The notes beneath the pieces were generated by a model. The model was not told the DNA's origin. It did not search any database and saw only the letters and a list, made by a program, of their open reading frames with translations. The position numbers were made by a program, and so were the translations under genes. This document shows positions 13,379 to 21,048 of a stretch of 22,814 nucleotides of DNA, piece by piece. Source of the DNA: Syntrophomonas sp. UBA1368 (GTDB lineage: Bacteria; Bacillota; Syntrophomonadia; Syntrophomonadales; Syntrophomonadaceae); the NCBI GenBank assembly GCA_002305965.1, contig DBRM01000011.1, positions 1 through 22,814 on the forward strand, read 5' to 3'. Each line of letters begins with the position of its first letter. Position 1 is the first letter of the stretch.

Positions 13379-14347
13379 TTAACTTCCTACATTGGAGGAA
13401 GCTGTGCCAACCGCGATTCGGACCGCTTGTCTGGCAGGGTATTGACGGGCCAGCCCATAAATCATCCCGGCCAGTAAAAATGGCAAACGGTTACTTACAG
13501 AAAAACTTTGATTGGGCATTAAAGGAAATTCAATGGCAGTTTCAGGATCCATATAAATAAGTCCGGTATGACCATCAGTAATAATACAGCGTGTATTGTT
13601 AGTCTTAACCAAGTCTAACATTTTTCGGCTAAAATAATCAATATTTTCTGAATTCTTCAGTCCGATCACCAAAAGGGAGGTTTGGGTATAAAACTGTGGA
13701 ATTTCTGCGGTTGTGTCCAAATATAAACAGGTTCCGGTCAGAGGCATTTTTTCATCATTACGGGACACCAGTTTCTCGAAAACATCCCCCTGAATACCTG
13801 GATCAATAAGTAACCAATCAGAGTTTATCAATACCCACTCCCATGTATCTGCAGCCTGATCGTAGTCGGCAGGTTTAACACCTTCCTGATATGATATAAC
13901 ACCGTCGATATACACGACCCGGCTGCTTCTCAAGCCTTGATCGCGTGAAATATTTGATATATCTATCTTTTTTTCCTGCATCTTATCGATGATATATTCT
14001 CCCAGTTGATCCTTGCCTACTACAGTTACCACTTTACTCTGGACGCTAAGTTCAGCGAATGCTTTTGCAGCTTCTACGGCAAAGCCGCCCAGATGCATGT
14101 CTATCCTGCTTTCCGGCTTCTCAGTTATTTCTATGCGCATACAGCTTTCTCCAAAAATAACGATGGAAGCTTCCTGGTTAAAAACATACCCTTTTCCAAG
14201 TATTACCCCTTTTTTCATCAGGTTCGATATATGTACTGCAACCGATGATCTGGTAATACCAAGCCGGTCCGCTAATTCCACCTGAGATATCAGGGGTTCT
14301 TTTTTAAGCAGTTCCAAAATTTCTGTTTCCCGCACGGTTAATCCCAT
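13379..14347 (-). CDS. HTH regulator with degenerate PfkB-like sugar-kinase domain
   Basis: The 322-aa product starts with a winged helix-turn-helix (about 2-55; LTVRETEILELL, then VELADRLGITRSSVAVHISN) and continues as a PfkB/ribokinase-like domain. The first PfkB glycine motif is recognisable (LGGFAVEAAKAFAEL, then VVTVVGKDQLGEYI). The second signature, normally around GAGD with the catalytic Asp, is replaced by SVSNRLPFLLAGMIYGL (283-299), although the helix after it is kept. Kinase activity is therefore unlikely; a ligand-sensing regulator is more probable. HTH-PfkB fusions with intact kinases include nucleoside kinases such as YeiI and PsuK-like proteins. The start is ATG 14347 with AGGAG at 8 nt. 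It lies between ftsK (23 nt) and rodZ (39 nt), so it is co-transcribed with division genes. Confidence 0.82.
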   Translation of the reverse strand: MGLTVRETEILELLKKEPLISQVELADRLGITRSSVAVHISNLMKKGVILGKGYVFNQEASIVIFGESCMRIEITEKPESRIDMHLGGFAVEAAKAFAELSVQSKVVTVVGKDQLGEYIIDKMQEKKIDISNISRDQGLRSSRVVYIDGVISYQEGVKPADYDQAADTWEWVLINSDWLLIDPGIQGDVFEKLVSRNDEKMPLTGTCLYLDTTAEIPQFYTQTSLLVIGLKNSENIDYFSRKMLDLVKTNNTRCIITDGHTGLIYMDPETAIEFPLMPNQSFSVSNRLPFLLAGMIYGLARQYPARQAVRIAVGTASSNVGS

Positions 14348-14370
14348 ATTACGCTCTCCTAGAAATGAAT

Positions 14371-16596
14371 TTAAAATTGCTCGATATTGGCCGTCAATTT
14401 GCTTAACTGATTATGATCGATCAATACTTCCCTTTTATTACCGTCCAGTTCTGATACGATTCCCCGTTCTTCCATCATATCAACCAGGCGGGCAGCTCTT
14501 GCATAACCTATCCGCAATTTCCTCTGCAACAGTGATACGGACGCCTTTTGGGTGTCAACAAAGACACTCACCGCTTCCCAGAAAAGGTTGTCATCATAAT
14601 CGAACTCTGCCTGTTCAAACAACATATCAAGTTCTTCTTTTTGTTGTGAGGCTTCTTCCTGATCTACCTGACTCCTGATATATTCCACCGTCATTTCAAT
14701 ATCATGGTCGGAAACATAGGCTCCCTGCACCCGGGAAGGTTTGACCGCCCCAACCGGGAAAAAGAGCATGTCCCCTTTACCCAGCAGTTTTTCTGCTCCG
14801 CCGCTATCCAAAATGGTCCGGGAATCTGCCTGGGAAGAAACCGCAAAGGCGATCCTTGAAGGTATATTGGCTTTAATGATACCCGTCACCACATCCACCG
14901 AAGGACGCTGGGTAGCCACAATCAAATGCATTCCTGCCGCCCGTGACATTTGGGCCAGTCTGCAAATGGAATCTTCCACTTCCACCGGGGATACCATCAT
15001 CAAATCTGCCAGTTCATCAATAATAATAACGATATAGGGCATTTTCTCTGCCGCGATCTGGTTATAGCGGTTTATGTCTCTGACTCCCTGCTCGGCAAAT
15101 AATTTATAGCGCTTTTCCATTTCATTAACCATCCATTTCAGGATAATGGATGCTTTTTTAGGATCGGTCACCACTGGCGTGAGCAGATGAGGTATCCCGT
15201 TATAAACGGTTAGTTCCACCATTTTAGGATCAATAAAGACCAGTTTTAATTCATCCGGGGTCGTGTTGTATAAAATACTTATAATAATACTATTCAAGCA
15301 TACACTCTTTCCGGAACCCGTCGATCCTGCAATCAGCAGGTGAGGCATATCATTTAATCTACCCACTACCGGGTTGCCGGAAATATCTTCCCCTAAGGCA
15401 AAAGCCAGGGGACTGGCTATTTTCTTAAAGGTCGCAGAAGATAAAAGGTTCCGCAGACCCACACTTAAAATCTTGCTATTGGGCACTTCGATGCCAATGG
15501 CTGATTTTCCCGGTATAGGTGCTTCGATCCTGATTCCCGGAGCAGCCAGATTCAATTGCAAATCATCGGTAAGGCTTATGATCTTGCTGATCTTGACCCC
15601 GGGAGCCGGAGAAAGTTCATAACGGGTAACCGCCGGGCCGCAGCTGACCTGCTTTACTTTGACACTAATGCCGAAGCTGGAAAACGTATCCTCTAAAACA
15701 CTGATACTATTTTTAATATTCTTTTTATCAATACTTCTTTCTTCACTGGCTTCGCTCAGCAATTCCAAAGGAGGTTTCTGGTAGGAAGCTGTCTTGGTTA
15801 CCGGTAATACGATCTTGGTTTCATTTTTCTTGCGGCTGATTTTTTCTTCCGCTTCTGCCGGCAGGATCGGCTGATATGCTTCGACCTCCGCTTCCGGCAT
15901 CTGTATCACATTGGCCGGGGCTTTTTCTTTATGATCAATGATCAGCGGTGCGTTCTTATCGACCGGACCTGCCTGGTCTTCTTCCTCATAAAACAAGATC
16001 CCTGCCAAAAACTGTCCGGCCTTTTTGGCGGATAGAGAAATAGCTGAGGTAATCTTGTCCAAAGGCTGATTGATGATCATCAGGATGGCAATGATCGCAC
16101 ATACGATCAGTACGATCAGTAAGCCTACTTTTCCCAGCAGCTGCATAAACACATATGCCAGCATACCGCCTAAAGCCCCGCCCCCCATACCTTTAAGTCC
16201 GGCTTCCAGTTCTGTGAGGCCTTTGGGAATGGAGTAGATGCTGAGATAAATAAGAATCGCCAGAGCAAGAACCACCAAACCCCACATTTGCCCTGACCAT
16301 ATTTTTTTATTTATCCCGATATGGATGGACCACAAAAGCAGGAAAAATGAACTTATGATCGCCCCATCTCCCAAAAGCCAATTCAGCCCCCGGGAAAAAT
16401 AGGTTCCCAATATTCCAATGAACAAGGTGTCTTCAGGGAGACCATAAAACTTTTTCACACATAAATAAATAAATACCGCCAGCATAAGTAATACCAGCGA
16501 AATGATCTCGTACTTTACCCGGAAAGTCTTCTCTGCCTCTTGATTCGTTGGTTTCGGTTTTAATTTTTTCACTTTCGGTTCTGGTTTTTTGGCCAT
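14371..16596 (-). CDS. ftsK: DNA translocase FtsK/SpoIIIE
   Basis: The 741-aa product is a septal DNA pump. A basic tail is followed by several membrane helices (about 31-47, 58-75, 80-94, 104-122, 140-175), then an acidic/Pro linker to about 285. The motor follows, with FtsK_alpha (about 290-395) and the beta ATPase with Walker A AGSTGSGKS (423-431) and Walker B IVIIIDE (522-528). A C-terminal gamma winged helix (about 671-727; QRKLRIGYARAARLVDMMEERG) reads polar KOPS/SRS sequences. It moves chromosomes at division and, if it is the SpoIIIE type, into the forespore; no second paralogue is in view to separate these roles. The start is ATG 16596 with GAGGTG upstream. It is preceded by uppP and followed by the PfkB-like regulator. 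Confidence 0.96.
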   Translation of the reverse strand: MAKKPEPKVKKLKPKPTNQEAEKTFRVKYEIISLVLLMLAVFIYLCVKKFYGLPEDTLFIGILGTYFSRGLNWLLGDGAIISSFFLLLWSIHIGINKKIWSGQMWGLVVLALAILIYLSIYSIPKGLTELEAGLKGMGGGALGGMLAYVFMQLLGKVGLLIVLIVCAIIAILMIINQPLDKITSAISLSAKKAGQFLAGILFYEEEDQAGPVDKNAPLIIDHKEKAPANVIQMPEAEVEAYQPILPAEAEEKISRKKNETKIVLPVTKTASYQKPPLELLSEASEERSIDKKNIKNSISVLEDTFSSFGISVKVKQVSCGPAVTRYELSPAPGVKISKIISLTDDLQLNLAAPGIRIEAPIPGKSAIGIEVPNSKILSVGLRNLLSSATFKKIASPLAFALGEDISGNPVVGRLNDMPHLLIAGSTGSGKSVCLNSIIISILYNTTPDELKLVFIDPKMVELTVYNGIPHLLTPVVTDPKKASIILKWMVNEMEKRYKLFAEQGVRDINRYNQIAAEKMPYIVIIIDELADLMMVSPVEVEDSICRLAQMSRAAGMHLIVATQRPSVDVVTGIIKANIPSRIAFAVSSQADSRTILDSGGAEKLLGKGDMLFFPVGAVKPSRVQGAYVSDHDIEMTVEYIRSQVDQEEASQQKEELDMLFEQAEFDYDDNLFWEAVSVFVDTQKASVSLLQRKLRIGYARAARLVDMMEERGIVSELDGNKREVLIDHNQLSKLTANIEQF

Positions 16597-16664
16597 TTAA
16601 ATGACACCTCAATGCGTATTGCTTCCACTTTCTATATCTGCCATTAAATTCCTTCTTTTATCTC

Positions 16665-17447
16665 CTAAAAGAAAAAAGCATATCCTAAAACCAAAACGCC
16701 CAATAACCAAACATAATAGGAGAAATACGCCAGCCGTCCGTTTCTGACCAGGTTCATCACTACTTTGATGGCCAGCAGGCCGAAAGCGATCGCCGAGATC
16801 ACACCGGCCAAATACGGTATGCCATCACTAAAATCCATACCAACGGTAAACAAGTCCTGTAGTTCCAGCAATCCTGCTCCTAATATAACAGGAATGGAAA
16901 GCAAAAAAGAATAGCGGGCGGCAAATTCCCGGTCCAATCCGGTCATCAGTCCCGCAGCAATGGTGGAACCGGAACGTGAAATACCGGGAATAATAGCGAT
17001 GGCCTGCATGAGACCGATCAGCAGCACATCTTTATAGGTAGTCTCTTTTACTTCCTTGCCAAATATAACCCTGACCGATAGTCTCTCTGAAATCTGCAGA
17101 ATGATTCCGGTAAAAATCAAACCAAATCCTACCACCACCAATGATTCAAAGGCTTTTTCAAAGTAGGGGGCCAGGAAATATCCGGCTAAACCTGCAGGAA
17201 TACAGCCCACAACGATCAGATAAGTCAGTTTGGTAAAAGGTTTCCGTAAGATGGCTGCAATATCAGAACGAAAGGCGACACATACCGAAATCAGCGTACC
17301 CATATGCACCAAAACAGCAAAGGTCAAGGGTTGTTCCTTGACTCCCAACAGATTCTGCAATATTACTAAATGACCGGAACTGCTCACTGGCAGGAATTCC
17401 GTCAGCCCCTGAACAGCGCCGATCAGTAATGCTTCAAAAGTTGTCAA
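16665..17447 (-). CDS. uppP: Undecaprenyl-diphosphatase UppP (BacA)
   Basis: This integral membrane enzyme dephosphorylates undecaprenyl diphosphate, recycling the carrier lipid for peptidoglycan; the family confers bacitracin tolerance. Both signature motifs are present: QGLTEFLPVSSSGHL near the N-terminus (Glu, Ser, His) and PGISRSGSTIAAG in the second half (Arg). About seven or eight hydrophobic segments follow the usual BacA order, and the roughly 260-aa length is typical. TTG 17447 is chosen because AAAGGGG is 7 nt upstream and the N-terminus MTTFEALLIGAVQG fits the family. ATG 17453 is only 1 nt from that site, and ATG 17468 lies about 5 nt after the predicted transcription start. It heads the uppP-ftsK-rodZ-rimO run. 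Confidence 0.95.
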   Translation of the reverse strand: MTTFEALLIGAVQGLTEFLPVSSSGHLVILQNLLGVKEQPLTFAVLVHMGTLISVCVAFRSDIAAILRKPFTKLTYLIVVGCIPAGLAGYFLAPYFEKAFESLVVVGFGLIFTGIILQISERLSVRVIFGKEVKETTYKDVLLIGLMQAIAIIPGISRSGSTIAAGLMTGLDREFAARYSFLLSIPVILGAGLLELQDLFTVGMDFSDGIPYLAGVISAIAFGLLAIKVVMNLVRNGRLAYFSYYVWLLGVLVLGYAFFF

Positions 17448-17479
17448 ATCCATACCCCTTTCAATCATCAGCTTTATAA

Positions 17480-17488
17480 ATTATAGCA
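17480..17488 (-). promoter_or_regulatory. Extended -10 promoter of the uppP-ftsK run
   Basis: The minus strand reads TGCTATAAT, an extended -10 with a perfect TATAAT (17485-17480). The -35 region (TTCTGT) is poor, as is common for extended -10 promoters. The predicted start is near 17473. Confidence 0.6.
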
Positions 17489-17672
17489 TATGGTGGAAAA
17501 AACAGAACCTGCTGGTACAAAAAGTAGTCTCCGGGTGATCTTCTTCTGCTCAGGCAGGCAAATACCTTTCGGCATAGACAAGTACTTCACCGGTGGCTGC
17601 CAAAAATATTCTGTCAGGAATGTAACATAAAATGAACCCTGCCATCATATTTTCCAATTAGGAGGTGTTATT

Positions 17673-18047
17673 ATGATGCCAAAAAGCATGTCCATTGAAA
17701 TAAAAGTCTTAATAAAAACCCTGGTGTTTTCAATCATTCTGGCTATGATCACCGGAAGCATCGTATATTATACATCACTGTCAGAATCCTTATTATCCAC
17801 TTTGGGAAAAGTCATTTTGATTCTTACAATTTTTACCGGCGGTTGTATGGTCAGTCAGTCATATGGAAATAAAGGCCTGTTCAGAGGTCTGACCATGGGC
17901 ACCGCTTATTTTATCCTTATCCTGGCAGCTACCTTTATTTTTGTACCTGCCCTGCTCAGCTTTTCCAATGTTATTTATACCTTGCTCATCGCTTTGGCAG
18001 CAGGTGGATTGGGAGGAATTTTAGGCATAGGGCTGTCAGGGAGTTAA
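17673..18047 (+). CDS. TIGR04086-type four-helix membrane protein
   Basis: The 124-aa product is almost entirely membrane-embedded, with four hydrophobic segments (about 13-33, 40-60, 72-92 and 97-120) and glycine-rich ends (GGCMVSQSYGNKGLFRGLTMG, AAGGLGGILGIGL). The pattern and the KGLFRG motif between helices 2 and 3 match the TIGR04086/YrzE-like family of Firmicutes, whose function is unknown. GGAGG lies 7 nt before ATG 17673; a second ATG follows directly. It is one of two sizeable plus-strand genes. Its transcript would run into the dispersed element and terminator at 18206-18404. Confidence 0.8.
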   Translation: MMPKSMSIEIKVLIKTLVFSIILAMITGSIVYYTSLSESLLSTLGKVILILTIFTGGCMVSQSYGNKGLFRGLTMGTAYFILILAATFIFVPALLSFSNVIYTLLIALAAGGLGGILGIGLSGS

Positions 18048-18053
18048 TTGTTT

Positions 18054-18140
18054 TTACAGACTGTGAAACCAGTTAATAAATAGCATAATAAAACCGATCA
18101 TCAAAAATACTGCAGCCAGATAGATTCGTATTCCCCACAT
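18054..18140 (-). CDS. Possible 28-aa membrane micro-protein
   Basis: An ATG at 18140 opens 28 codons ending in TAA at 18054. The site GGGGTGA is 7 nt upstream (from GGGG) and pairs with the 16S tail over seven bases with one wobble. The product begins MWGIRIYLAAVFLMIGF and ends NWFHSL: one membrane helix with an Arg near the N-terminus and aromatic residues at the end. The frame continues upstream to 18281, but that extension reads into the dispersed element and lacks a ribosome-binding site. No convincing promoter is visible. It may be real or chance. Confidence 0.3.
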   Translation of the reverse strand: MWGIRIYLAAVFLMIGFIMLFINWFHSL

Positions 18141-18205
18141 AGTTTCACCCCAAGAACCCATAAGAAGGAGTTGGATCATAAACTTCCGGCTTGTCAAAAA
18201 TTTTG

Positions 18206-18372
18206 GCAGGCCGAACAAAAAAGTGAAGATCGAGGCGCGAGCAAGCCCCGTGATTGAATCCAAATCGAGGTGCGGGGACACACCCCCGATCGAAGGGGAA
18301 TATCCCCATATATAACGATGAGTGAGCGGGGCCTGTGATGCAACAATGAGATTCGCTTATTCCGGCGGTCTG
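18206..18372 (+). repeat. Dispersed structured element, copy 2
   Basis: Read on the plus strand this 167-nt block matches copy 1: GCAGGCCGAA, TGAAGATCGAGGC, CAAGCCCCG, GAGCGGGG, AACAATGAGATTCGCTT and CGGTCTG in the same order. It has the same outer stem CAGGCCG/CGGTCTG. The inner stem CAAGCCCCG/CGGGGCCTG has a G-C pair where copy 1 has G-U, but one A-C mismatch. The interior is about 45 nt longer, with extra GC hairpins (CGGGG-ACACA-CCCCG and GGGGAATATCCCC). A hairpin with a plus-strand T-rich tail follows immediately. This explains most of the gene-free stretch 18048-18401. Confidence 0.75.
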
Positions 18373-18373
18373 A

Positions 18374-18404
18374 AAGGAGTAGCTGAAACCTACTCCTTCT
18401 TTTA
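18374..18404. terminator. Hairpin terminator shared by the plus-strand element and spoVM
   Basis: AAGGAGTAG (18374-18382), loop CTGAAAC, CTACTCCTT (18390-18398): perfect 9-bp stem. On the plus strand it is followed by CTTTT and closes element copy 2. On the minus strand it lies 3 nt after the spoVM stop and is followed by TCAG, so it is weaker there. Confidence 0.7.
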
Positions 18405-18467
18405 ACCCCAGACTTTCATTAAAAGATTACGTACAAAAATAGGTATTTTCACATAATATATCCGCAC
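18402..18467 (-). CDS. spoVM: Probable stage V sporulation protein M (21 aa)
   Basis: GTG 18467 opens 21 codons ending in TAA. The ribosome-binding site AGGAGG (18482-18477) is 9 nt upstream. The peptide begins MRIYYVKIPIFV and ends LLMKVWG. Aligned without gaps to Bacillus SpoVM (which begins MKFYTIKLPKFLGG) it shares Met1, Tyr4, Lys7, the critical Pro9, Phe11 and Gly21, with conservative changes at 2, 3, 6, 8, 12, 15 and 16. SpoVM is an amphipathic helix that senses the convex forespore membrane, anchors the SpoIVA coat base and modulates FtsH. A SigK-like promoter with correct spacing lies just upstream. The gene sits between dinG and the TIGR04086 gene. The call rests on motif and context, because so short a peptide gives little statistical support. 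Confidence 0.7.
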   Translation of the reverse strand: MRIYYVKIPIFVRNLLMKVWG

Positions 18468-18499
18468 TCTTTTAACCCTCCTGCTCAGATGATGTAATG

Positions 18500-18528
18500 T
18501 ATCTTATGAAAGAGTATGAAAAAGAGTG
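18500..18528 (-). promoter_or_regulatory. SigK/SigE-like promoter of spoVM
   Basis: Minus strand: CACT (18528-18525), a 16-nt spacer, then CATAAGATA (18508-18500), which fits the SigK -10 CATAnnnTA exactly and the -35 mACm at three of four bases. The predicted start near 18493 is 10 nt before the ribosome-binding site. An overlapping CATACTCT could be a SigE-like -10. Confidence 0.5.
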
Positions 18529-18556
18529 TCATCATTTCTAGCTATCGTTTTACATT

Positions 18557-20608
18557 TTACAACCAGTCTTCGATCAGTGGCAGCAATTCATCACTTCTGG
18601 TCTGGATTGTGTTTTTGATGGGAATGCTGTTGAGAAATACTTTGCCATATGCTTTCGCGCTCAGCCGGTTGTCCAGCACCACTACAATTCCCCGGTCAGT
18701 TTCACTGCGAATCAGGCGCCCTACCCCCTGTTTGAACCGTACCGCCGCATCCGGCAGAAGGAAATTACTGAAACTATTGCGGTGCTGCAAACGAAAATAT
18801 TTATCTCCCGCACTGCTGTATGGTTCTGCCAGGGACCGGAAAGGAAGTTTCACCACCACTAAAAGTGTTAACAAATCTCCTTTCAGGTCCACGCCTTCCC
18901 AGAAAGTGTCCAATCCCATTAAGACCGCATTATTCTCCCGGGCATATTCTTCCATCAAAGTGCCAAATGAACCATCTTCATTTTGTACCAGCAAAGGGAT
19001 CCCCTTTTGTTTGCAAAATGGCCTCAAAAGCTGCGAAACCTCACGCAAGCCTTTCCTGGCAGTAAACAGAACCATGGTGCGGCCCCGGGCAACTGTCAAC
19101 AGATCCATCAATACCCTGGCTACAGTGGGAGAAAAGTCCAGATGCTGTGGATCGGGCATATCGTTTATAATATACAGGCAGGCCTGGTTCTGATAATCAA
19201 AAGGTGACTTTTTCAGTAAAAGATCAAGCCGCTCCGCTGCCAGATATTCACTTAAGCCCACTTTCTCAATAAAATAATCAAACTTATCCTCAATGGATAA
19301 TGTGGCAGAGAGCATAATCAGGCTTGAAAGTTTGTCATATAATTTGTTTTCCAGCACTTCACCGATCCTGACATGGGAGGAACATATGCCAATCGCCTGT
19401 TCCTGTTCCGTCTCCAGCCAGACGATTTTGGCCTCGCTGCCCAGGTCTTCTTCCATGATACAATAAGCACTGTCAAACACTTCTTCCAGCACGGCGATGA
19501 TATTAAACAGTTCCGGTTCTTCTTCTTCCTCGACCTCCCGGCTCAAATCCTGCAGGCTTTTGATCAGCAGCCGCAGCTGCTCATGCCAGTCACTATAAAG
19601 ATCCCAGGCTTTTTGAAACCAGGCTTCCTCCATAAGCTCATCGGTCAAGACCAGGGAATAGCTGTCATTGGTCTTGATTCCCACAGATAATTGGCGATAA
19701 AACTGTTCTGCCAAATCAGCCGTCCTGTCAGTCAGAGCCAGACTCTCATCTATAGCCAGCTGCTGGTTTTTACGTTTAAGCTGCCTGAGATACCCTCGTC
19801 TAAAGCCTTTATCATGGAACTCCAGAACTTTCAGCACTTCAGTGATCTCCTGCCGGGGGCAGCTTAAGGAGAGTTTATCAAAGGATTCCTTTTCCAGTGC
19901 GTGCGCTTCATCAACCACCAAATATTGATATTCCGGCAAAATACTGTTGTCCACTAAAATATCACTTAAAAGCATGGCATGATTGGTTATGATCAGATCT
20001 GCTTTCTCCAGGCTTTTGATCATCTTGAGCCGGAAACATTTATCATGAAAGCGGCATTTATTTCGCATGCAGGTACGGCGGTCGCCGGCCAGCAAATGCC
20101 AATGGCGGAGCAATGAATTTTTCAGAGTAAGTTCTTTCTTATCCCCGGTCCGGGTGGTTTCCACCCACTTCAAAACCGCGGTCATGAACTCCTGTTCTTC
20201 AGCACTCAGCGCCTTTTTCCCGGCCAATATTTCAATATATTTATTCCAGCATACGTAATTATCTCTCCCTTTGGCCTCAACACAGGTGATATCCATGTCC
20301 AGGGCCCGGATCAGATCGGGTATGTCCTTTTCAATGATTTGCTGCTGCAAAGCTCTGGTTTTGGTGGTTATCACCACTTTTTCGTGTTGGGTTTTGGCCC
20401 ATTCTATGGCCGGAAGCAGATAAGCCAGGGTCTTGCCCACCCCCGTACCGACTTCAGCCACCAGGAACCGGTCCTCTAAAAAAGCCTCAGCGATGGCGGC
20501 AGCAAGATCAGCCTGCTCCGAACGATATTTATAATCTGCCACCACTTCATGCAGCAATCCCTGGGGAGCATAATATGCAGCGATTTTCTCCGGCGTAAAT
20601 GAGACCAT
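18557..20608 (-). CDS. dinG: DinG/XPD-type ATP-dependent DNA helicase
   Basis: The 683-aa product is an iron-sulfur superfamily 2 helicase. Motifs in order: Walker A AEVGTGVGKT (51-60), motif Ia KTRALQQQI, four cluster cysteines C120, C180, C185 and C191, DEAH box VVDEAHALE (233-236), and C-terminal motifs V/VI (FWEGVDLKG, and QGVGRLIRSETDRG). The cysteines place it with E. coli DinG and XPD, 5'-3' helicases that resolve R-loops and repair intermediates. Bacillus DinG carries an N-terminal exonuclease domain and lacks the cluster, so this is the E. coli/XPD-like form. The start is ATG 20608 with AAGGAG 4 nt away. No LexA box is seen upstream. It is apparently monocistronic; spoVM follows 90 nt later with its own promoter. 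Confidence 0.93.
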   Translation of the reverse strand: MVSFTPEKIAAYYAPQGLLHEVVADYKYRSEQADLAAAIAEAFLEDRFLVAEVGTGVGKTLAYLLPAIEWAKTQHEKVVITTKTRALQQQIIEKDIPDLIRALDMDITCVEAKGRDNYVCWNKYIEILAGKKALSAEEQEFMTAVLKWVETTRTGDKKELTLKNSLLRHWHLLAGDRRTCMRNKCRFHDKCFRLKMIKSLEKADLIITNHAMLLSDILVDNSILPEYQYLVVDEAHALEKESFDKLSLSCPRQEITEVLKVLEFHDKGFRRGYLRQLKRKNQQLAIDESLALTDRTADLAEQFYRQLSVGIKTNDSYSLVLTDELMEEAWFQKAWDLYSDWHEQLRLLIKSLQDLSREVEEEEEPELFNIIAVLEEVFDSAYCIMEEDLGSEAKIVWLETEQEQAIGICSSHVRIGEVLENKLYDKLSSLIMLSATLSIEDKFDYFIEKVGLSEYLAAERLDLLLKKSPFDYQNQACLYIINDMPDPQHLDFSPTVARVLMDLLTVARGRTMVLFTARKGLREVSQLLRPFCKQKGIPLLVQNEDGSFGTLMEEYARENNAVLMGLDTFWEGVDLKGDLLTLLVVVKLPFRSLAEPYSSAGDKYFRLQHRNSFSNFLLPDAAVRFKQGVGRLIRSETDRGIVVVLDNRLSAKAYGKVFLNSIPIKNTIQTRSDELLPLIEDWL

Positions 20609-20710
20609 ACTTCTCCTTCTTCATGCTTAACTTCATCAGCAAAATCTTAAAAACTCAGGTCATGAAACACATATGAAAGCTTAATATAGCTTTAAAAAAA
20701 TGCATAAATA

Positions 20711-20737
20711 ATCCGCTTTAACCAAATTAAAACGGAT
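20711..20737 (-). terminator. Terminator after the DUF3343 gene
   Basis: ATCCGCTTTAA (20711-20721) and TTAAAACGGAT (20727-20737) pair over 11 bp with one mismatch around a 5-nt loop. On the minus strand TATTTATG follows, only moderately T-rich. It lies 11 nt beyond the gene's stop. Confidence 0.6.
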
Positions 20738-20748
20738 CCGTTCTGTCA

Positions 20749-21042
20749 TTATATTTCCGCAGGATCAATTTTCCTGATCACGTTTTTACGCTGATTCACT
20801 TCCACCGCGTAAATCTCATCCACAGCAGCATGATTCTCCAACAAGTCAGCATAAATGGTTTTCAGCATTTCAGGCTTAAACTTCAAAGACAAGCCGCAGC
20901 TGGAAGAAATCTCCCTTAAGGTCGGCGTTATTAGAATTTCCCGCTGCTTTTGTTTCATAATTTTTTCGGCTTTAAGCGCATGGGATGTAGATTGAAACGT
21001 AATGACACAATATTTTTTTATATGCATTAATTCCTGCATCAT
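20749..21042 (-). CDS. DUF3343 protein (putative Se/S carrier-like)
   Basis: The 97-aa product carries the DUF3343 pattern: a first strand and helix CVITFQSTSHALKAEKIMK, then LITPTLREISSSCGLSLKF with the conserved Cys-Gly-Leu. The family is annotated as putative selenium/sulfur carriers related to TusA/YedF-type proteins; the biochemical role is unproven. It is cytoplasmic. The start is uncertain: ATG 21042 has GAGG 11 nt upstream inside the end of the previous gene, while ATG 21024 (MHIKKYCVITF) has CAGGA 4 nt away and gives the usual family N-terminus (91 aa). It directly follows the PaaI-type thioesterase gene (6-nt gap), so they form a two-gene unit. Confidence 0.85.
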   Translation of the reverse strand: MMQELMHIKKYCVITFQSTSHALKAEKIMKQKQREILITPTLREISSSCGLSLKFKPEMLKTIYADLLENHAAVDEIYAVEVNQRKNVIRKIDPAEI

Positions 21043-21048
21043 TTATAA

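Noticed and set aside
16665..17468. uppP start at ATG 17468
   Set aside because: It would lie about 5 nt after the predicted transcription start with no ribosome-binding site; AAAGGGG is inside this extension.
17489..17640. Short open frames of about 46 (plus) and 32 (minus) codons between uppP and the TIGR04086 gene
   Set aside because: No ribosome-binding site, no motif; overlapping frames on both strands suggest chance.
18141..18281. Extension of the 28-aa frame to 75 codons
   Set aside because: The extension runs through the conserved noncoding element copy 2 and has no ribosome-binding site.
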